Source: Pigmentiphaga humi
GTDB lineage: Bacteria > Pseudomonadota > Gammaproteobacteria > Burkholderiales > Burkholderiaceae_B
Direction of reading: 5' to 3'
DNA length: 60,980 nucleotides
Assembly (NCBI RefSeq): GCF_900606115.1
Contig: NZ_UWPJ01000030.1
Coordinates: forward strand, 1-60,980
Shown here: positions 30,552-39,537 of the stretch, piece by piece
How the letters are laid out: every line of letters begins with the position of its first letter
How positions within the stretch are numbered: position 1 is the first letter of the stretch
The notes under the pieces: generated by a model
Databases searched by the model: none
Seen by the model: only the letters and a program-made list of their open reading frames with translations
What the model was told of the DNA's origin: nothing
Translations under genes and position numbers: made by a program

Positions 30552-30704
30552 GCGCCGTGCGCCGGCGCTCCAAAACGCCCGCCAAGGAAACTATCATTGC
30601 GAAAACGGATCGAACCCCGGATCGGACAGGCCCGGCCGTCGCCCCAGGCACGCCTGCCCATCCCCCGCAAGCCCACCGCAGCGTACGCATGAGATAATTC
30701 CGGC

Positions 30705-31295
30705 ATGGACCTTATCGCCCGCATTTCCAACCATTTCCGCGACGCCGTCGCGCTGTTCGAGCATTGCCAGGACACCCTGTCCGCCCCCACCGCCGCGGCG
30801 GTGGACGCGCTGGTGTTCTCGCTGACCAACAACGGCAAGATCCTGGCCTGCGGCAACGGCGGCTCGGCAGCCGACGCGCAGCATTTCGCCGCCGAGCTGG
30901 TCGGCCGCTTCGAGCGCGAGCGCCTGCCGCTGGCGGCCATCGCCCTGAACACCGATACTTCCATCCTGACCGCGGTCGGCAACGATTTCGGCTACGACCG
31001 CGTGTTCTCGCAGCAGGTCAACGCCCTGGGCCAGCCCGGCGACGTACTGGTGGCCATCTCCACCAGCGGCAACTCGGTCAACGTGATCGAAGCCATCGAA
31101 GCCGCCCATTCGCGCGAAGTCCGCGTCATCGCGCTGACCGGCAAGGGGGGCGGCAAGATCGGCCAGATGCTGACCGAGGACGACGTGCATCTGTGCGTGC
31201 CGCACGACCGCACGCTGCGCATCCAGGAAGTCCACATCCTGCTGCTGCACGCCATGTGCGACGGCATCGACGCTCAATTGCTTGGAGATCTCTGA
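30705..31295 (+). CDS. SIS-domain protein, DiaA/phosphoheptose isomerase-like
   Basis: The 196-residue product is a single SIS domain: ILACGNGGSAADAQHFAAEL near residue 43, AISTSGNSVNVIEAIEAA near 109 and RIQEVHILLLHAMCD near the C-terminus. The catalytic Glu and His used by GmhA (sedoheptulose 7-phosphate isomerase) are both present. However, AIALNTD and the position between yraN and a BON lipoprotein match DiaA, the DnaA-binding replication regulator. Either role is possible; context favours DiaA. Its stop overlaps the next start by one base. Confidence 0.85.
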   Translation: MDLIARISNHFRDAVALFEHCQDTLSAPTAAAVDALVFSLTNNGKILACGNGGSAADAQHFAAELVGRFERERLPLAAIALNTDTSILTAVGNDFGYDRVFSQQVNALGQPGDVLVAISTSGNSVNVIEAIEAAHSREVRVIALTGKGGGKIGQMLTEDDVHLCVPHDRTLRIQEVHILLLHAMCDGIDAQLLGDL

Positions 31296-31966
31296 TGCTT
31301 GGCAAACCGGTCAAATCGGTACGTCCCTGGATACTCGCCGCGCTGGTGGCCAGCTCGGCCTGGGCCGTGTCGGCCTGCGCGCCCATCATGCTGGGCGGCG
31401 CCTACGTGGGCACCATGGCCGCCACCGACCGCCGCACCGTCGGCATCCAGGTCGAAGACAAGAACATCGAGCTCAAGGTCGGCAACCGCCTGTCCGGCCG
31501 CTATGGCGACAAGGGCCACATCAGCACGAACGTCTACAACCGCAAAGTGCTGCTGACCGGCGAAGTTCCCACCGAAACCGCCAAGGCCGATGCCGAAACG
31601 CAGGCGCGCGGGGTCGAGAACATCCTCTCCGTTGTCAATGAACTGCAGGTCGGCCTGCCCACTTCGCTGGCGACCCGCTCCAACGACGTCTTCATCGAAG
31701 GCAAGATCAAGGCCTCGCTGGTCGACGCCAAGGACTTGTTCGCCAACTCCTTCCGCATCGTCGTAGAGAACGGCACGGCCTACCTGATGGGCCGGGTCAC
31801 CGAGCGCGAAGGCAAGCGCGGCGCCGAGATCGCCGCGGGCGTGACCGGCGTCAAGAAGGTCGTCAAGGTCTTCGACTACATCACCGAGGAAGAACTGCAG
31901 GATCTGTCCAGGGTGAAGGCCGAAGAGAACCAGTCCGCCCCGGCCGGCCAGTCCGGGGCGCGCTGA
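31295..31966 (+). CDS. dolP: BON-domain outer-membrane lipoprotein, DolP-like
   Basis: DolP (YraP) is a lipoprotein with two BON domains that associates with anionic lipid and supports outer-membrane integrity. The 223-residue product has a lipoprotein signal with VSAC (about residues 25-28) and two BON repeats, about 65-130 (HISTNVYNRKVLLTGEVPTE) and about 140-205 (FRIVVENGTAYLMGRVTERE). The ATG shares its A with the previous TGA stop, which shows translational coupling. A Glu/Gln/Ala-rich tail follows. Confidence 0.9.
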   Translation: MLGKPVKSVRPWILAALVASSAWAVSACAPIMLGGAYVGTMAATDRRTVGIQVEDKNIELKVGNRLSGRYGDKGHISTNVYNRKVLLTGEVPTETAKADAETQARGVENILSVVNELQVGLPTSLATRSNDVFIEGKIKASLVDAKDLFANSFRIVVENGTAYLMGRVTEREGKRGAEIAAGVTGVKKVVKVFDYITEEELQDLSRVKAEENQSAPAGQSGAR

Positions 31967-31988
31967 GCCCGCCAGACCGGAGATTCGC

Positions 31989-32522
31989 ATGCGCCCAGCC
32001 GTTTTGCCCCCGCACCGCGCCCAGCGCGGCGCCGCCAGGCTCGCCGCGGTGCTTGCCGCGGCCCTGCTGGCGGCAGCCGGCGCATGGTTCGCGCTCGCGC
32101 CCTCGGCGACCATGCCCGACACCACCTTCACCTCCATCCAAGGCGAGAAGATCGACGCGTCCAGCCTGCGCGGCAAGGTCGTGCTGGTCAACTTCTGGGC
32201 CACCAGCTGCGTCACCTGCGTGCAGGAAATGCCGATGATGGTCGAGACCTACAAGAAGTACGCGCCGCAGGGCTACGAGATGATCGCCGTGGCCATGAGC
32301 TACGATCCGCCCAATTACGTGCTGAACTTCGCGCAGACGCGCGACCTGCCCTTCATCGTCGCGCTCGACCCCATGGGCGCCATCGCCCGCAGCTTCGACG
32401 ACGTCAAGCTGACCCCGACCTCCTTCCTGATCGACAAGCAAGGGCGTATCGTGAAGCGTTACCTGGGCGAACCGAATGTCGCCGAGTTCCACGCCACCAT
32501 CGAGAAAGCGCTCGCCGGCTGA
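31989..32522 (+). CDS. TlpA-family membrane-anchored thioredoxin
   Basis: This 177-residue protein has an N-terminal membrane anchor or signal (about residues 17-40) and a thioredoxin fold with the redox pair C74-V-T-C77 in NFWATSCVTCVQEMP, then SFLIDKQGRIVKRYLGE near residue 140. TlpA proteins act outside the membrane in disulfide reduction or cytochrome c maturation. The cis-Pro is in LTPTSFLI. It follows dolP after 22 bases. Its client is not evident from context. Confidence 0.88.
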   Translation: MRPAVLPPHRAQRGAARLAAVLAAALLAAAGAWFALAPSATMPDTTFTSIQGEKIDASSLRGKVVLVNFWATSCVTCVQEMPMMVETYKKYAPQGYEMIAVAMSYDPPNYVLNFAQTRDLPFIVALDPMGAIARSFDDVKLTPTSFLIDKQGRIVKRYLGEPNVAEFHATIEKALAG

Positions 32523-32532
32523 GCGCCCTGCC

Positions 32533-33417
32533 ATGACCGCCACGACCCGCATCGTCTCCATCGACCACCAGGACTGGCACGCCGCCCCGGCGCTGCCCGG
32601 CCCAGCCTCGGCCATCGCCGAGCTCGAAGAAGGCAAGGTGCTGTATTTCCCGCACCTGCGCTTCGATCTGAGCGCGGCGGAAATCCGGCTGCTCGACCCC
32701 GCGCTGGTCGATCCCAAGCGCAAGAACATCAGCCTGAATGCCACCACCGGCAAGCTGACCGGCGTTGCGGTGGAAGACCAGCGGCGCGACGCCATCGGCG
32801 CGCTGGTGCGCCGCTACTACGAGACCACGCGCGGCTTCTTGGAGCAGTTGCTGCCCGAATACGCCGGCCGCCTGCACGCGCCCACCACCAGCCTGCGGCT
32901 GCATCGCATCGGCACCTGGAAGATGTCCTGGCGCAAGGACGACACCCGGCTGCACGTGGATGCTTTTCCGTCGCGCCCGGTGGGCGATCAGCGCATCGTG
33001 CGCGTGTTCAACAACATCAACCCGCACGGCGACACGCGCCGGTGGCGCGTCGGCGAATCGTTCGACACGCTGGCCGCGCGCTACCTGCCGCAGCTGCCGC
33101 CCTACCGCCCGGGCGTGGCCTGGCTGCTGGACAAGCTGCACATCACCAAGAGCCGCCGCAGCGCCTACGACCATTTCATGCTGCAATTGCACGACCGCAT
33201 GAAAGCGGATGCCGGCTACCAGCGCGACGGCGAACAGGAAAGCATCGAGTTCCCGCCCGGCAGCACCTGGATCTGCTTTTCCGACCAGACCCCGCATGCG
33301 GCCATGACGGGCCAGTTCATGCTGGAACAGACTTACCTGCTGCCCGTGTCGGCCATGGCCCATCCCGAGCGCTCGCCGCAGCGGGTGCTGGCCCGGCAGG
33401 CCGCCGCGGCCCACTGA
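32533..33417 (+). CDS. kdoO: Kdo 3-hydroxylase
   Basis: KdoO is an Fe(II)/2-oxoglutarate-type dioxygenase that hydroxylates Kdo in LPS to Ko. The 294-residue product matches the known family length. The HxD pair is H141-V-D143 in RLHVDAFPSRP and the distal His is H255 in QTPHAAMTGQ; RIVRVFNNINPHGDTRRW is a family-like stretch. It starts ten bases after the TlpA gene. With kdsD, kdsC and lptCAB in the same window, Kdo synthesis, modification and LPS export are all represented. Confidence 0.9.
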   Translation: MTATTRIVSIDHQDWHAAPALPGPASAIAELEEGKVLYFPHLRFDLSAAEIRLLDPALVDPKRKNISLNATTGKLTGVAVEDQRRDAIGALVRRYYETTRGFLEQLLPEYAGRLHAPTTSLRLHRIGTWKMSWRKDDTRLHVDAFPSRPVGDQRIVRVFNNINPHGDTRRWRVGESFDTLAARYLPQLPPYRPGVAWLLDKLHITKSRRSAYDHFMLQLHDRMKADAGYQRDGEQESIEFPPGSTWICFSDQTPHAAMTGQFMLEQTYLLPVSAMAHPERSPQRVLARQAAAAH

Positions 33418-33428
33418 ACATTTGCGAC

Positions 33429-34196
33429 ATGGCTAGCCAGTCTCGCGACGAACAGATCGCGGCCCTGCGCCGCGACGGCCTGGTGGTGGTGCGCGACTTC
33501 CTCGATGCGCCCGCCTGCGCGGCCCTGCTCCAGACCGCGCGCGCCCAGCTCAACGCGCACATCGAGCCCATCGAGTACGAGGCCGACCTCGGCTACCCCG
33601 GCGCCCCCCCCTCGCGCGAGGCCGAAGGCGGCCGGACGGTGCGGCGGCTGCTCGACGCCTGGTCGCGCGACGAGGCCTACCGCCAGTACGCCACCTGTGC
33701 GCCCATCCGCGACTGGATGGCCGCCTACTTCGGCGAGCCCGCCCGGCTCTCGCTGGCGCACCACAACTGCATCATGACCAAGCACCCGCGCTACGGCACG
33801 CTGACCGGCTGGCACCGCGACTTCCGCTACTGGTCGTTCGAGCGCGACGACATGGTCTCGATCTGGCTGGCGCTGGGCGATGAGTACGACCGCAATGGCG
33901 CGCTGCACCTGGTGCCGGGTTCGCACCTCGAACAGTTCGACGCCTCGCGCTTCGACGCGAAGAAATTCTTCCGCGACGACCTGCCGGCCAACCGTTCCTG
34001 GATAGACCGCGCCATCGTGCCGGAGCTGCATGCGGGCGACGTCATGTTCTTCCACTGCAATACCTTGCATGCCGCCGACCGCAACGCCACCGACGAGGTC
34101 AAGTTCTCGGCCGTGTTCACGTACCACGCGCGCAGCAACCGCCCCCTGCCGGGCACGCGTTCGGCCTTGAAAGGAAGCGTGGGGCTGGAGGGATAG
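33429..34196 (+). CDS. Phytanoyl-CoA dioxygenase (PhyH)-family oxygenase
   Basis: This 255-residue Fe(II)/2-oxoglutarate dioxygenase shows the facial triad H129-R-D131 in TGWHRDFRYW and H214 in CNTLHAADRN, with R235 in TYHARSNR as the 2-oxoglutarate salt bridge. It is 11 bases behind kdoO, so two different oxygenases of the same cofactor class are co-transcribed. An envelope substrate is possible from context. The family also acts on small molecules, so the substrate is open. Confidence 0.87.
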   Translation: MASQSRDEQIAALRRDGLVVVRDFLDAPACAALLQTARAQLNAHIEPIEYEADLGYPGAPPSREAEGGRTVRRLLDAWSRDEAYRQYATCAPIRDWMAAYFGEPARLSLAHHNCIMTKHPRYGTLTGWHRDFRYWSFERDDMVSIWLALGDEYDRNGALHLVPGSHLEQFDASRFDAKKFFRDDLPANRSWIDRAIVPELHAGDVMFFHCNTLHAADRNATDEVKFSAVFTYHARSNRPLPGTRSALKGSVGLEG

Positions 34197-34292
34197 GCGG
34201 AGGAAAGGGTTGTTTCGAGTAGTGGCGCGGTGTTTCTGTCGCGGCTGCGCTCCGCCTTGTTATGCTCTCGGCTCCACCCCATCCATGGAGCG

Positions 34293-35099
34293 ATGATGTC
34301 ACGCCGCCTGAGCTGGATCTTCCCCGCCGCGCTAATTGCGGCCAACCTGTTCGCGCCGCTGCACGCCACGGAGCGGCGCCCGCTGGACGTGCCGTTCATC
34401 ACGACCCCGTCCGCCATCGTCCAGCGCATGCTGGACATGGGCGACGTCAAGGCGGGCGATTACCTGATCGATCTGGGCTCCGGCGACGGCCGCATCCCCA
34501 TTGCCGCGGTGGGCACCCGCGGCGCGCAGGCGCTGGGGGTGGACATCGACCCGGCGCGCGTCACCGAGGCCAAGGCCTACGCGCAACAGGCGGGCGTACA
34601 GGACCGCGTCGCCTTTCGGCAGCAAGACCTGTTCGACACCGACCTTTCGCGCGCCCAGGTCATAACCATGTACCTGTTCCCGGAAATCAACATGCGGCTG
34701 CGCCCCCGGCTGCTGGACCTGAAACCCGGCACGCGCATCGTCTCCCACGCCTTCCACATGGAAGACTGGACGCCGGACCGCCACGACGTCGTCGATAGCC
34801 GCGACATCTTCCTGTGGATCGTCCCGGCGAAGGTCACCGGCCTGTGGAGCCTGAACAGCGCCGGCGGCGAACCCATCGTGCTGCGGATGTGGCAGCAGTT
34901 CCAGCGCATCCAGGGCATCGCCATCTTCCCCGGCGAGCACTCCATCCCGCTGATGAACGCCACGCTGGAAGGCTCGCGCATCCGCTTCGACCTGCACACC
35001 GCGAGCGGCGTGCGCAGCTTCTCGGGACAAGTGCAGGGACGCACGATGCAGGCCGATGCCGCCGACGGCGGCGCGTGGACGGCGACCCGCTACGACTGA
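34293..35099 (+). CDS. Exported SAM-dependent methyltransferase-like protein
   Basis: The 268-residue product has a probable signal peptide (about residues 1-26, SWIFPAALIAANLFAPLHA) and a class I methyltransferase core: YLIDLGSGDGRIPIAAV near residue 55, GVDIDPARVTEA near 80 and a C-terminal region without a clear known domain. Two ATGs in tandem (34293, 34296) are both possible; the second has better spacing from GGAG at 34286. A periplasmic methyltransferase would lack a SAM supply, so the signal may be a membrane anchor or the enzyme may be inactive. Function not recognised. Confidence 0.75.
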   Translation: MMSRRLSWIFPAALIAANLFAPLHATERRPLDVPFITTPSAIVQRMLDMGDVKAGDYLIDLGSGDGRIPIAAVGTRGAQALGVDIDPARVTEAKAYAQQAGVQDRVAFRQQDLFDTDLSRAQVITMYLFPEINMRLRPRLLDLKPGTRIVSHAFHMEDWTPDRHDVVDSRDIFLWIVPAKVTGLWSLNSAGGEPIVLRMWQQFQRIQGIAIFPGEHSIPLMNATLEGSRIRFDLHTASGVRSFSGQVQGRTMQADAADGGAWTATRYD

Positions 35100-35121
35100 G
35101 CCGCCGGCGCCGCGCGGCCGA

Positions 35122-36111
35122 TTACTGCACCGTGACGCCTGCCTGCTCGAGCAGCTTGGCCCAGCGCGGCAGGTCCAGCCGCAGGCGGTCCGCGACCTTC
35201 TGCGGCGTGCCGCCTTCCGGCTCGGCGCCGATGTCGGTAATGCGCCGGCGCACATCCTCTTTGGCCAGTCCGTCGTTCAGCGCGCGGTTCAGCGTCTGGA
35301 TGATCGAGGCCGGCGTGCCGTGCGGCGCGTTCAGCGAAATCCACGAACTCGCGTCGAAACCGGGATAGCCCAGCTCGGCGACCGTGGGCACCGACGGCAG
35401 CATGTTGGAGCGCTTCGGCGTGGTCACCGCCAGGGCGCGCAGCTTGCCGGCCTTCACCAGCGGCGTCGCGGTCGGGACGATGTCCATCATCACCTGCACG
35501 TTGCCGCCGACCAGATCGGTCAGCGCCGGAGCGCTACCCTTGTACGGCACGTGCATCCACGTAACGCCCGTGGCCTGCTGGAAATATTCCCCCATCAGAT
35601 GGTTGATGCTGCCGCTGCCGGCCGAGCCCATCGCCAGCGGACGTGAGCCGGACTTCGACAAAGCCACCAGCTCGGACACCGTGTTCGCCTTGAGCGCCGG
35701 GTTGACCACCAGGATGCCCGGCGTGCTCGCATACCAGATCACCGGCTCCAGCTTCGCCAGCGGATCGAACCCGCGCTCCTTGAACAGGGACGGGCTCACC
35801 GTGAGCGGCCCGGCGGCGCCGACCGCCAGGGTATAGCCGTCGGGAGCCGCCTTGGCCGCTTCTTCCATCGCCAGCAGCCCGCCCGCGCCGGGACGGTTCT
35901 CGACCACCACCGCCTGGCCCAGGCTCTCGTTGATCGACTGCGCCATCAGGCGGCCGATGATGTCGACCGCGCCCCCCGGCGCGAACGGGACCAGCAGCCG
36001 GATGGGCTTGGTCGGATAGGTCTGCGCCGCCGCCGCGCCACAGGCGGCCATGCAGGCCAGGGCGACGGCGCCGCGGCGCAATGCGGCGATGGGGAAGGAC
36101 CACGAGGACAT
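35122..36111 (-). CDS. Bug-family tripartite tricarboxylate transporter substrate-binding protein
   Basis: This fourth receptor has 329 residues with a signal peptide (about residues 1-29, ending GAAAAQ) and the motifs YPTKPIRLLVPFAPGGAVD, GQAVVVENRPGAGG and VPYKGSAPALTDLVGGNVQV. ATG 36111 is preceded by AAGGAG. A frame from 36135 is longer but less well spaced. It follows the PyrD-like gene on the same strand after a 481-base gap that contains its own promoter candidate, so it may be a separate unit of the same regulon. Confidence 0.88.
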   Translation of the reverse strand: MSSWSFPIAALRRGAVALACMAACGAAAAQTYPTKPIRLLVPFAPGGAVDIIGRLMAQSINESLGQAVVVENRPGAGGLLAMEEAAKAAPDGYTLAVGAAGPLTVSPSLFKERGFDPLAKLEPVIWYASTPGILVVNPALKANTVSELVALSKSGSRPLAMGSAGSGSINHLMGEYFQQATGVTWMHVPYKGSAPALTDLVGGNVQVMMDIVPTATPLVKAGKLRALAVTTPKRSNMLPSVPTVAELGYPGFDASSWISLNAPHGTPASIIQTLNRALNDGLAKEDVRRRITDIGAEPEGGTPQKVADRLRLDLPRWAKLLEQAGVTVQ

Positions 36112-36592
36112 GCTGTTTCTCCTTTGTTTGGGCATGAGCGCGACCCTGCCTGTGCGGCATGCGCGTCCTGCGCTTGGAATGATGGGAATCGCCGGCTGTT
36201 TCCAGACTGCCCGGATGCCGGCGGCTTTCCGGGCGGCAGCGGAAGAATCCGCTCGGTCCGTCTTCAGTTCAGGCTGTCGTGTCTCGGTATCGTTGTCGAA
36301 AAATCACTGTTTTCTTGATCGAGGCAAACGGTTTTTCCACCGATGAGTCCAGTGTAATCTTTATCTTTGGAAAGAACAAAGTATTTTTGAAAGAAACACA
36401 AAAACATGACTCGACGGTGCGTTTTCACGCGGCGGCCCGATGCGCATTGCGCACCGAGCCATGCCGCGCCCATGCTCGCATGGCGGCAACCGCGGGGGGA
36501 ACGGAGGATAAAGACCGGCTCCGCGAGCCTATTGCGCGCCGCTGCGGTGGAATCGCCGCAGGCGCAGCGGCGCGCGTCCGGGCGGGCGTGGC
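36112..36592 (-). promoter_or_regulatory. Long AT-rich leader with promoter for the Bug gene
   Basis: No gene is supported in these 481 bases. On the minus strand, TTGTTC (36374-36379) and TACACT (36351-36356) are 17 bases apart and would start a leader of about 230 bases. A near-palindrome ATCTTTGGAAAGAA (36363-36376) overlaps the -35 and spacer. The area 36300-36410 is strikingly AT-rich for this genome. The remainder looks like non-coding, GC-rich sequence. Confidence 0.6.
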
Positions 36593-37645
36593 TCAGGATG
36601 CGGCGGGCGGCGCGAAGGTCTGCCAGTATCCGGGCCGGGAAGCCTGGTCGGCGTAGGATTCCAGCCGGTCGGCCGCGACGCCCAGCAATTGGGCGGCGGT
36701 CTTGCCACGGCTCTGCAGGTATTCGTCCAGCTCGCGCACGCTGCGCGCCAGCACCTCGTACCCGCCGGTGAACACGGCCGAGGTCATTTCGGTGGCGCTG
36801 GCGCCGGCCAACAGGAAGCGGGCCACGTCGCGCCCGTTGCGTGCGCCGTTGGTCGCCAGCAGCGGGTAGTCGCGGCCCAGGCGCTTGCGGCTCAGGGCCA
36901 GCCAGCGCGCCGTCAACGGCAATGCCCAGCCGCCCCCCAGCGCCGCGGACGTGCCCAGCATGGGCGCCTCCGTATCGAGGTCGGGCAGGAAGCCCATGAA
37001 ACGGCCCATCATCACGACCGCGTCCGCGCCGGCCTGCTTGGCGGCGTCGGCCAGGGCCGCGACGTCCTCGCTCTGTCCGGTCAGCTTGATCCACAGCGGC
37101 AGCCGCGTCGCCGCGCGCAGCGTGCTCACGATGGTGGCGATGCGGTCGCTGCTGCGTTCGAGCACGATGGCGCCGCGCGCGGCTTCCTCGCCGTGCGGCG
37201 CACCGATGTTCACTTCCAGCACCCGCAGGCCCATTTGCTCGATGGCCCGCGCATAGCGCGCGCACTGGTCGAGATCGCTCAGGATCAGGCTCGGAATGAC
37301 GTACGAACCCTGCGCCGCGGCCTCGCGATCGAGCACGACCAGTTGCTCCATCCAGGTCTCGAACTCCAGCTGGATCAGGCCCGAACGGCACAGCAGCTGC
37401 GCATCGGCAGGCGGCGCGAAATTCCACGGCTGCCGCTGCCAATCGCTGCCCAGCAGCGCGTAGTCGGTGCGGTCCAGCTGCTGCTTGGCCGCCGCCGATT
37501 CGTTGACGGACTTGGCCACCACGGCACCCGCTCCGGTGCGCAGGGCCGCGCGGATGGCGTCGGCCGTCATGGTGTGTTCGCCCGATCCGCAGATCACGGG
37601 ATTCTTCAGGCGCAGCGAACCCACCGCCACTTCAAGTCTGGACAT
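36593..37645 (-). CDS. PyrD-like (dihydroorotate dehydrogenase-family) flavoprotein
   Basis: The 350-residue product has the FMN TIM barrel of class I dihydroorotate/dihydropyrimidine dehydrogenases: LKNPVICGSGEHTMTADAIR at the N-terminus, GAVVAKSVNESAA near residue 42, VNIGAPHGEEAARG near 155, LPLWIKLTG near 190 and LLATNGARNGRDVARFLLAG near 260. The loop that in true DHODs carries a catalytic Cys or Ser and Pro-Asn reads GAPH here, so DHOD activity is doubtful. ATG 37645 gives a standard start. The operon with an aldolase and a metal hydrolase suggests a catabolic reductase or oxidase. Confidence 0.78.
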   Translation of the reverse strand: MSRLEVAVGSLRLKNPVICGSGEHTMTADAIRAALRTGAGAVVAKSVNESAAAKQQLDRTDYALLGSDWQRQPWNFAPPADAQLLCRSGLIQLEFETWMEQLVVLDREAAAQGSYVIPSLILSDLDQCARYARAIEQMGLRVLEVNIGAPHGEEAARGAIVLERSSDRIATIVSTLRAATRLPLWIKLTGQSEDVAALADAAKQAGADAVVMMGRFMGFLPDLDTEAPMLGTSAALGGGWALPLTARWLALSRKRLGRDYPLLATNGARNGRDVARFLLAGASATEMTSAVFTGGYEVLARSVRELDEYLQSRGKTAAQLLGVAADRLESYADQASRPGYWQTFAPPAAS

Positions 37646-37686
37646 GGAAACTCTCTTTCGATTGCGGCGGGTCTTCCCGGCGCGGC

Positions 37687-38556
37687 TTATTTCTTGCCGG
37701 CGCCGGCCAGACCCAGATGCTTGTAGGAAACGCCGTTCATGCGTTCGGTAAGGGCCGCCGCCGCCTGCTGCACCTGCTCCACCATCGCGGGCAGCGGCGG
37801 CGCGGGCACGTCCTTGCTCGCGCCGATCACGCCTATGCTGCCCACCAGCTCGTCGCCTTTCTCCGTGCCCCGGAATATCGGCGCGGCCAGCACGTTGATG
37901 CCGTCGAGGACCTCGCCGTTGGCTTCCTCGTACAGGCGCTCGCGGATTTGCTCGAGCCGCGTCAGGATCCGCGCCGGATCGACCATGGAACGCTCGGTGT
38001 AGGCCTGCAGCCCGCGCCTGAGGATCTTGCGCTGCAGGGCGGGATCGCAATAGGCCAGCACGATCCGGCCCTGGGCCGAACAATGATGCGGGACGCGGTT
38101 GCCGGGCTTGACGGTGATGCAGACCTGGTTGGTCGACTCCACCGACGAGATGACCAGCGCGGAATCTTCGGTGACCGCGGACAGCAATGCCGTCTGGCTG
38201 GTCAGGTCGCGCAGCTGCGTAAGGTAGGGATCGGCGATCAGCCGCAGGTCGAACTGTTCCCCCGCGGCGGTTCCGTAGGACACCAGCTTGGCGCCCAGCC
38301 GGTATTTCTCGCTGATGGGATCCTGCTCGACGATGCCGATCTGCCGCAAGGAAGCCAGGTGCCGGTAGACGCGCGGCTTGGGCTCGTCGATGGCCAGCGC
38401 CAGTTCGGTCACGCCCAGCGGCCGCCGGGCCGCCGCCAGTTGATCGAGTATCGTGAACACGATGGCCACCGACTCCAGCATGGCGGGTCCGGTCTTGGTC
38501 GAAGCCGCCGGCACTTCCGGTTCCGTCTTCGGCTGCTTTGCGGCGCTGGTCCTCAT
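37687..38556 (-). CDS. IclR-family transcriptional regulator
   Basis: This 289-residue regulator has a winged helix (about residues 28-90, LGVTELALAIDEPKPRVYRHLASL) and a GAF-like effector domain (about 100-270, with GNRVPHHCSAQGRIVLAY). It lies inside the operon, eight bases after the metal hydrolase gene and ahead of the PyrD-like gene. Palindromes over the operon promoter (40728-40742) and over the Bug promoter (36363-36376) share a TTCT...AGAA outline and are candidate binding sites. Effector unknown. Confidence 0.87.
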   Translation of the reverse strand: MRTSAAKQPKTEPEVPAASTKTGPAMLESVAIVFTILDQLAAARRPLGVTELALAIDEPKPRVYRHLASLRQIGIVEQDPISEKYRLGAKLVSYGTAAGEQFDLRLIADPYLTQLRDLTSQTALLSAVTEDSALVISSVESTNQVCITVKPGNRVPHHCSAQGRIVLAYCDPALQRKILRRGLQAYTERSMVDPARILTRLEQIRERLYEEANGEVLDGINVLAAPIFRGTEKGDELVGSIGVIGASKDVPAPPLPAMVEQVQQAAAALTERMNGVSYKHLGLAGAGKK

Positions 38557-38564
38557 ACCTCTCC

Positions 38565-39500
38565 TCAGATACCCATCAGGGCGGATGCGTTGGTGGAAGT
38601 CATTTTACGAACTTCCTCCTCGCTGTATCCCAGATCGAGACAGGTACGGATCACATGGCGGAAACCGTCCACGATGCGCGGATTGCCCTGCTGGCCGAGG
38701 TCCGAGCCCAGGATGGTCCGGTCGACCGTGCCGGCCTCGATGATCTGGCGCAGGAACTCCGGTTCGTAGAACTTGAACTTGGAGCCGGGCACCCACATGC
38801 ACATCGAATGCTCCATGTAGACCCCGTCGCGCGCGAGCACCTTCATGTCGTCCAGCGTGGCGTCCACCACGTAGGTGGGATGGTTGACCAGCAGGCGCTT
38901 GACGCCGCGCTTGCGCGCTTCCTCGAAGAGCGGCCACATTTCCGAGATGTGCAGGTGGCCTCCCGACAGCACAACGTCGGCCTCGGCGATCAGGTCGAGG
39001 ATGTCCTTCACTTCCTCCTTGAGCCTGCCGTTGGCGTCCAGCACCGTCAGCGGCACCGGATCGATCATCTTCTTCTTGGTCTGCGGGAATTTCTCGGTGA
39101 ACTTGTGATCCTGCTTGTGGTGGTCGATGTGGTTGGCCGACGAGAAGGTCGGCATCCACACCAGGCGCGCGCCCAGCTTGATGCCATGCTCGACCGCGTG
39201 CACGTTGAGCCCGCCCACCGAGTTGTTCAGCGGCACGCCCGACAGCATCAGCACGCCCAGGTTGCTGAAGTGCTTGTTCAGCAGGTAGGTGACCGGCGTG
39301 GCCGAATAGTAGTGGTCTTTGAGCAGCACGGCCTTCAGGCCTGCCTCGGAGGCCTCCCGCATCGCTTCCAGGTGATCCAGATAGCGGGCCATCACCGAGG
39401 GGCCGCTGTGGCAGTGCAGGTCGATGGCGCCCTTCACGAGGCTCTCGACCACCGGGTCCAGGTCGGTGCCGGACGCCGCTGCGACGGTAGAAGTATTCAT
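38565..39500 (-). CDS. Metal-dependent hydrolase of the amidohydrolase/PHP type (DUF6282-like)
   Basis: The 311-residue product shows DLHCHSGPSVM near residue 28, LLKDHYYSA near 60, SGGHLHISEMW near 182, NHPTYVVDATLDDM near 205 and TILGSDLGQQ near 253, the ordered His, Lys and Asp ligands of a metal-dependent TIM-barrel hydrolase. I believe this is the DUF6282 group, but that is a recollection and not a search result. ATG 39500 has an AGGA nearby; an in-frame ATG at 39509 lacks spacing. Its substrate is unknown; a cyclic amide or lactone fits the fold. Confidence 0.75.
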   Translation of the reverse strand: MNTSTVAAASGTDLDPVVESLVKGAIDLHCHSGPSVMARYLDHLEAMREASEAGLKAVLLKDHYYSATPVTYLLNKHFSNLGVLMLSGVPLNNSVGGLNVHAVEHGIKLGARLVWMPTFSSANHIDHHKQDHKFTEKFPQTKKKMIDPVPLTVLDANGRLKEEVKDILDLIAEADVVLSGGHLHISEMWPLFEEARKRGVKRLLVNHPTYVVDATLDDMKVLARDGVYMEHSMCMWVPGSKFKFYEPEFLRQIIEAGTVDRTILGSDLGQQGNPRIVDGFRHVIRTCLDLGYSEEEVRKMTSTNASALMGI

Positions 39501-39537
39501 AGCTAGCATTCCTGAAAAATGAAGAAGAGTCCCGCGC

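Noticed and set aside
30705-31295. Firm naming of the SIS protein as gmhA
   Set aside because: Catalytic residues fit GmhA but AIALNTD and the yraN/dolP context fit DiaA; left unnamed.
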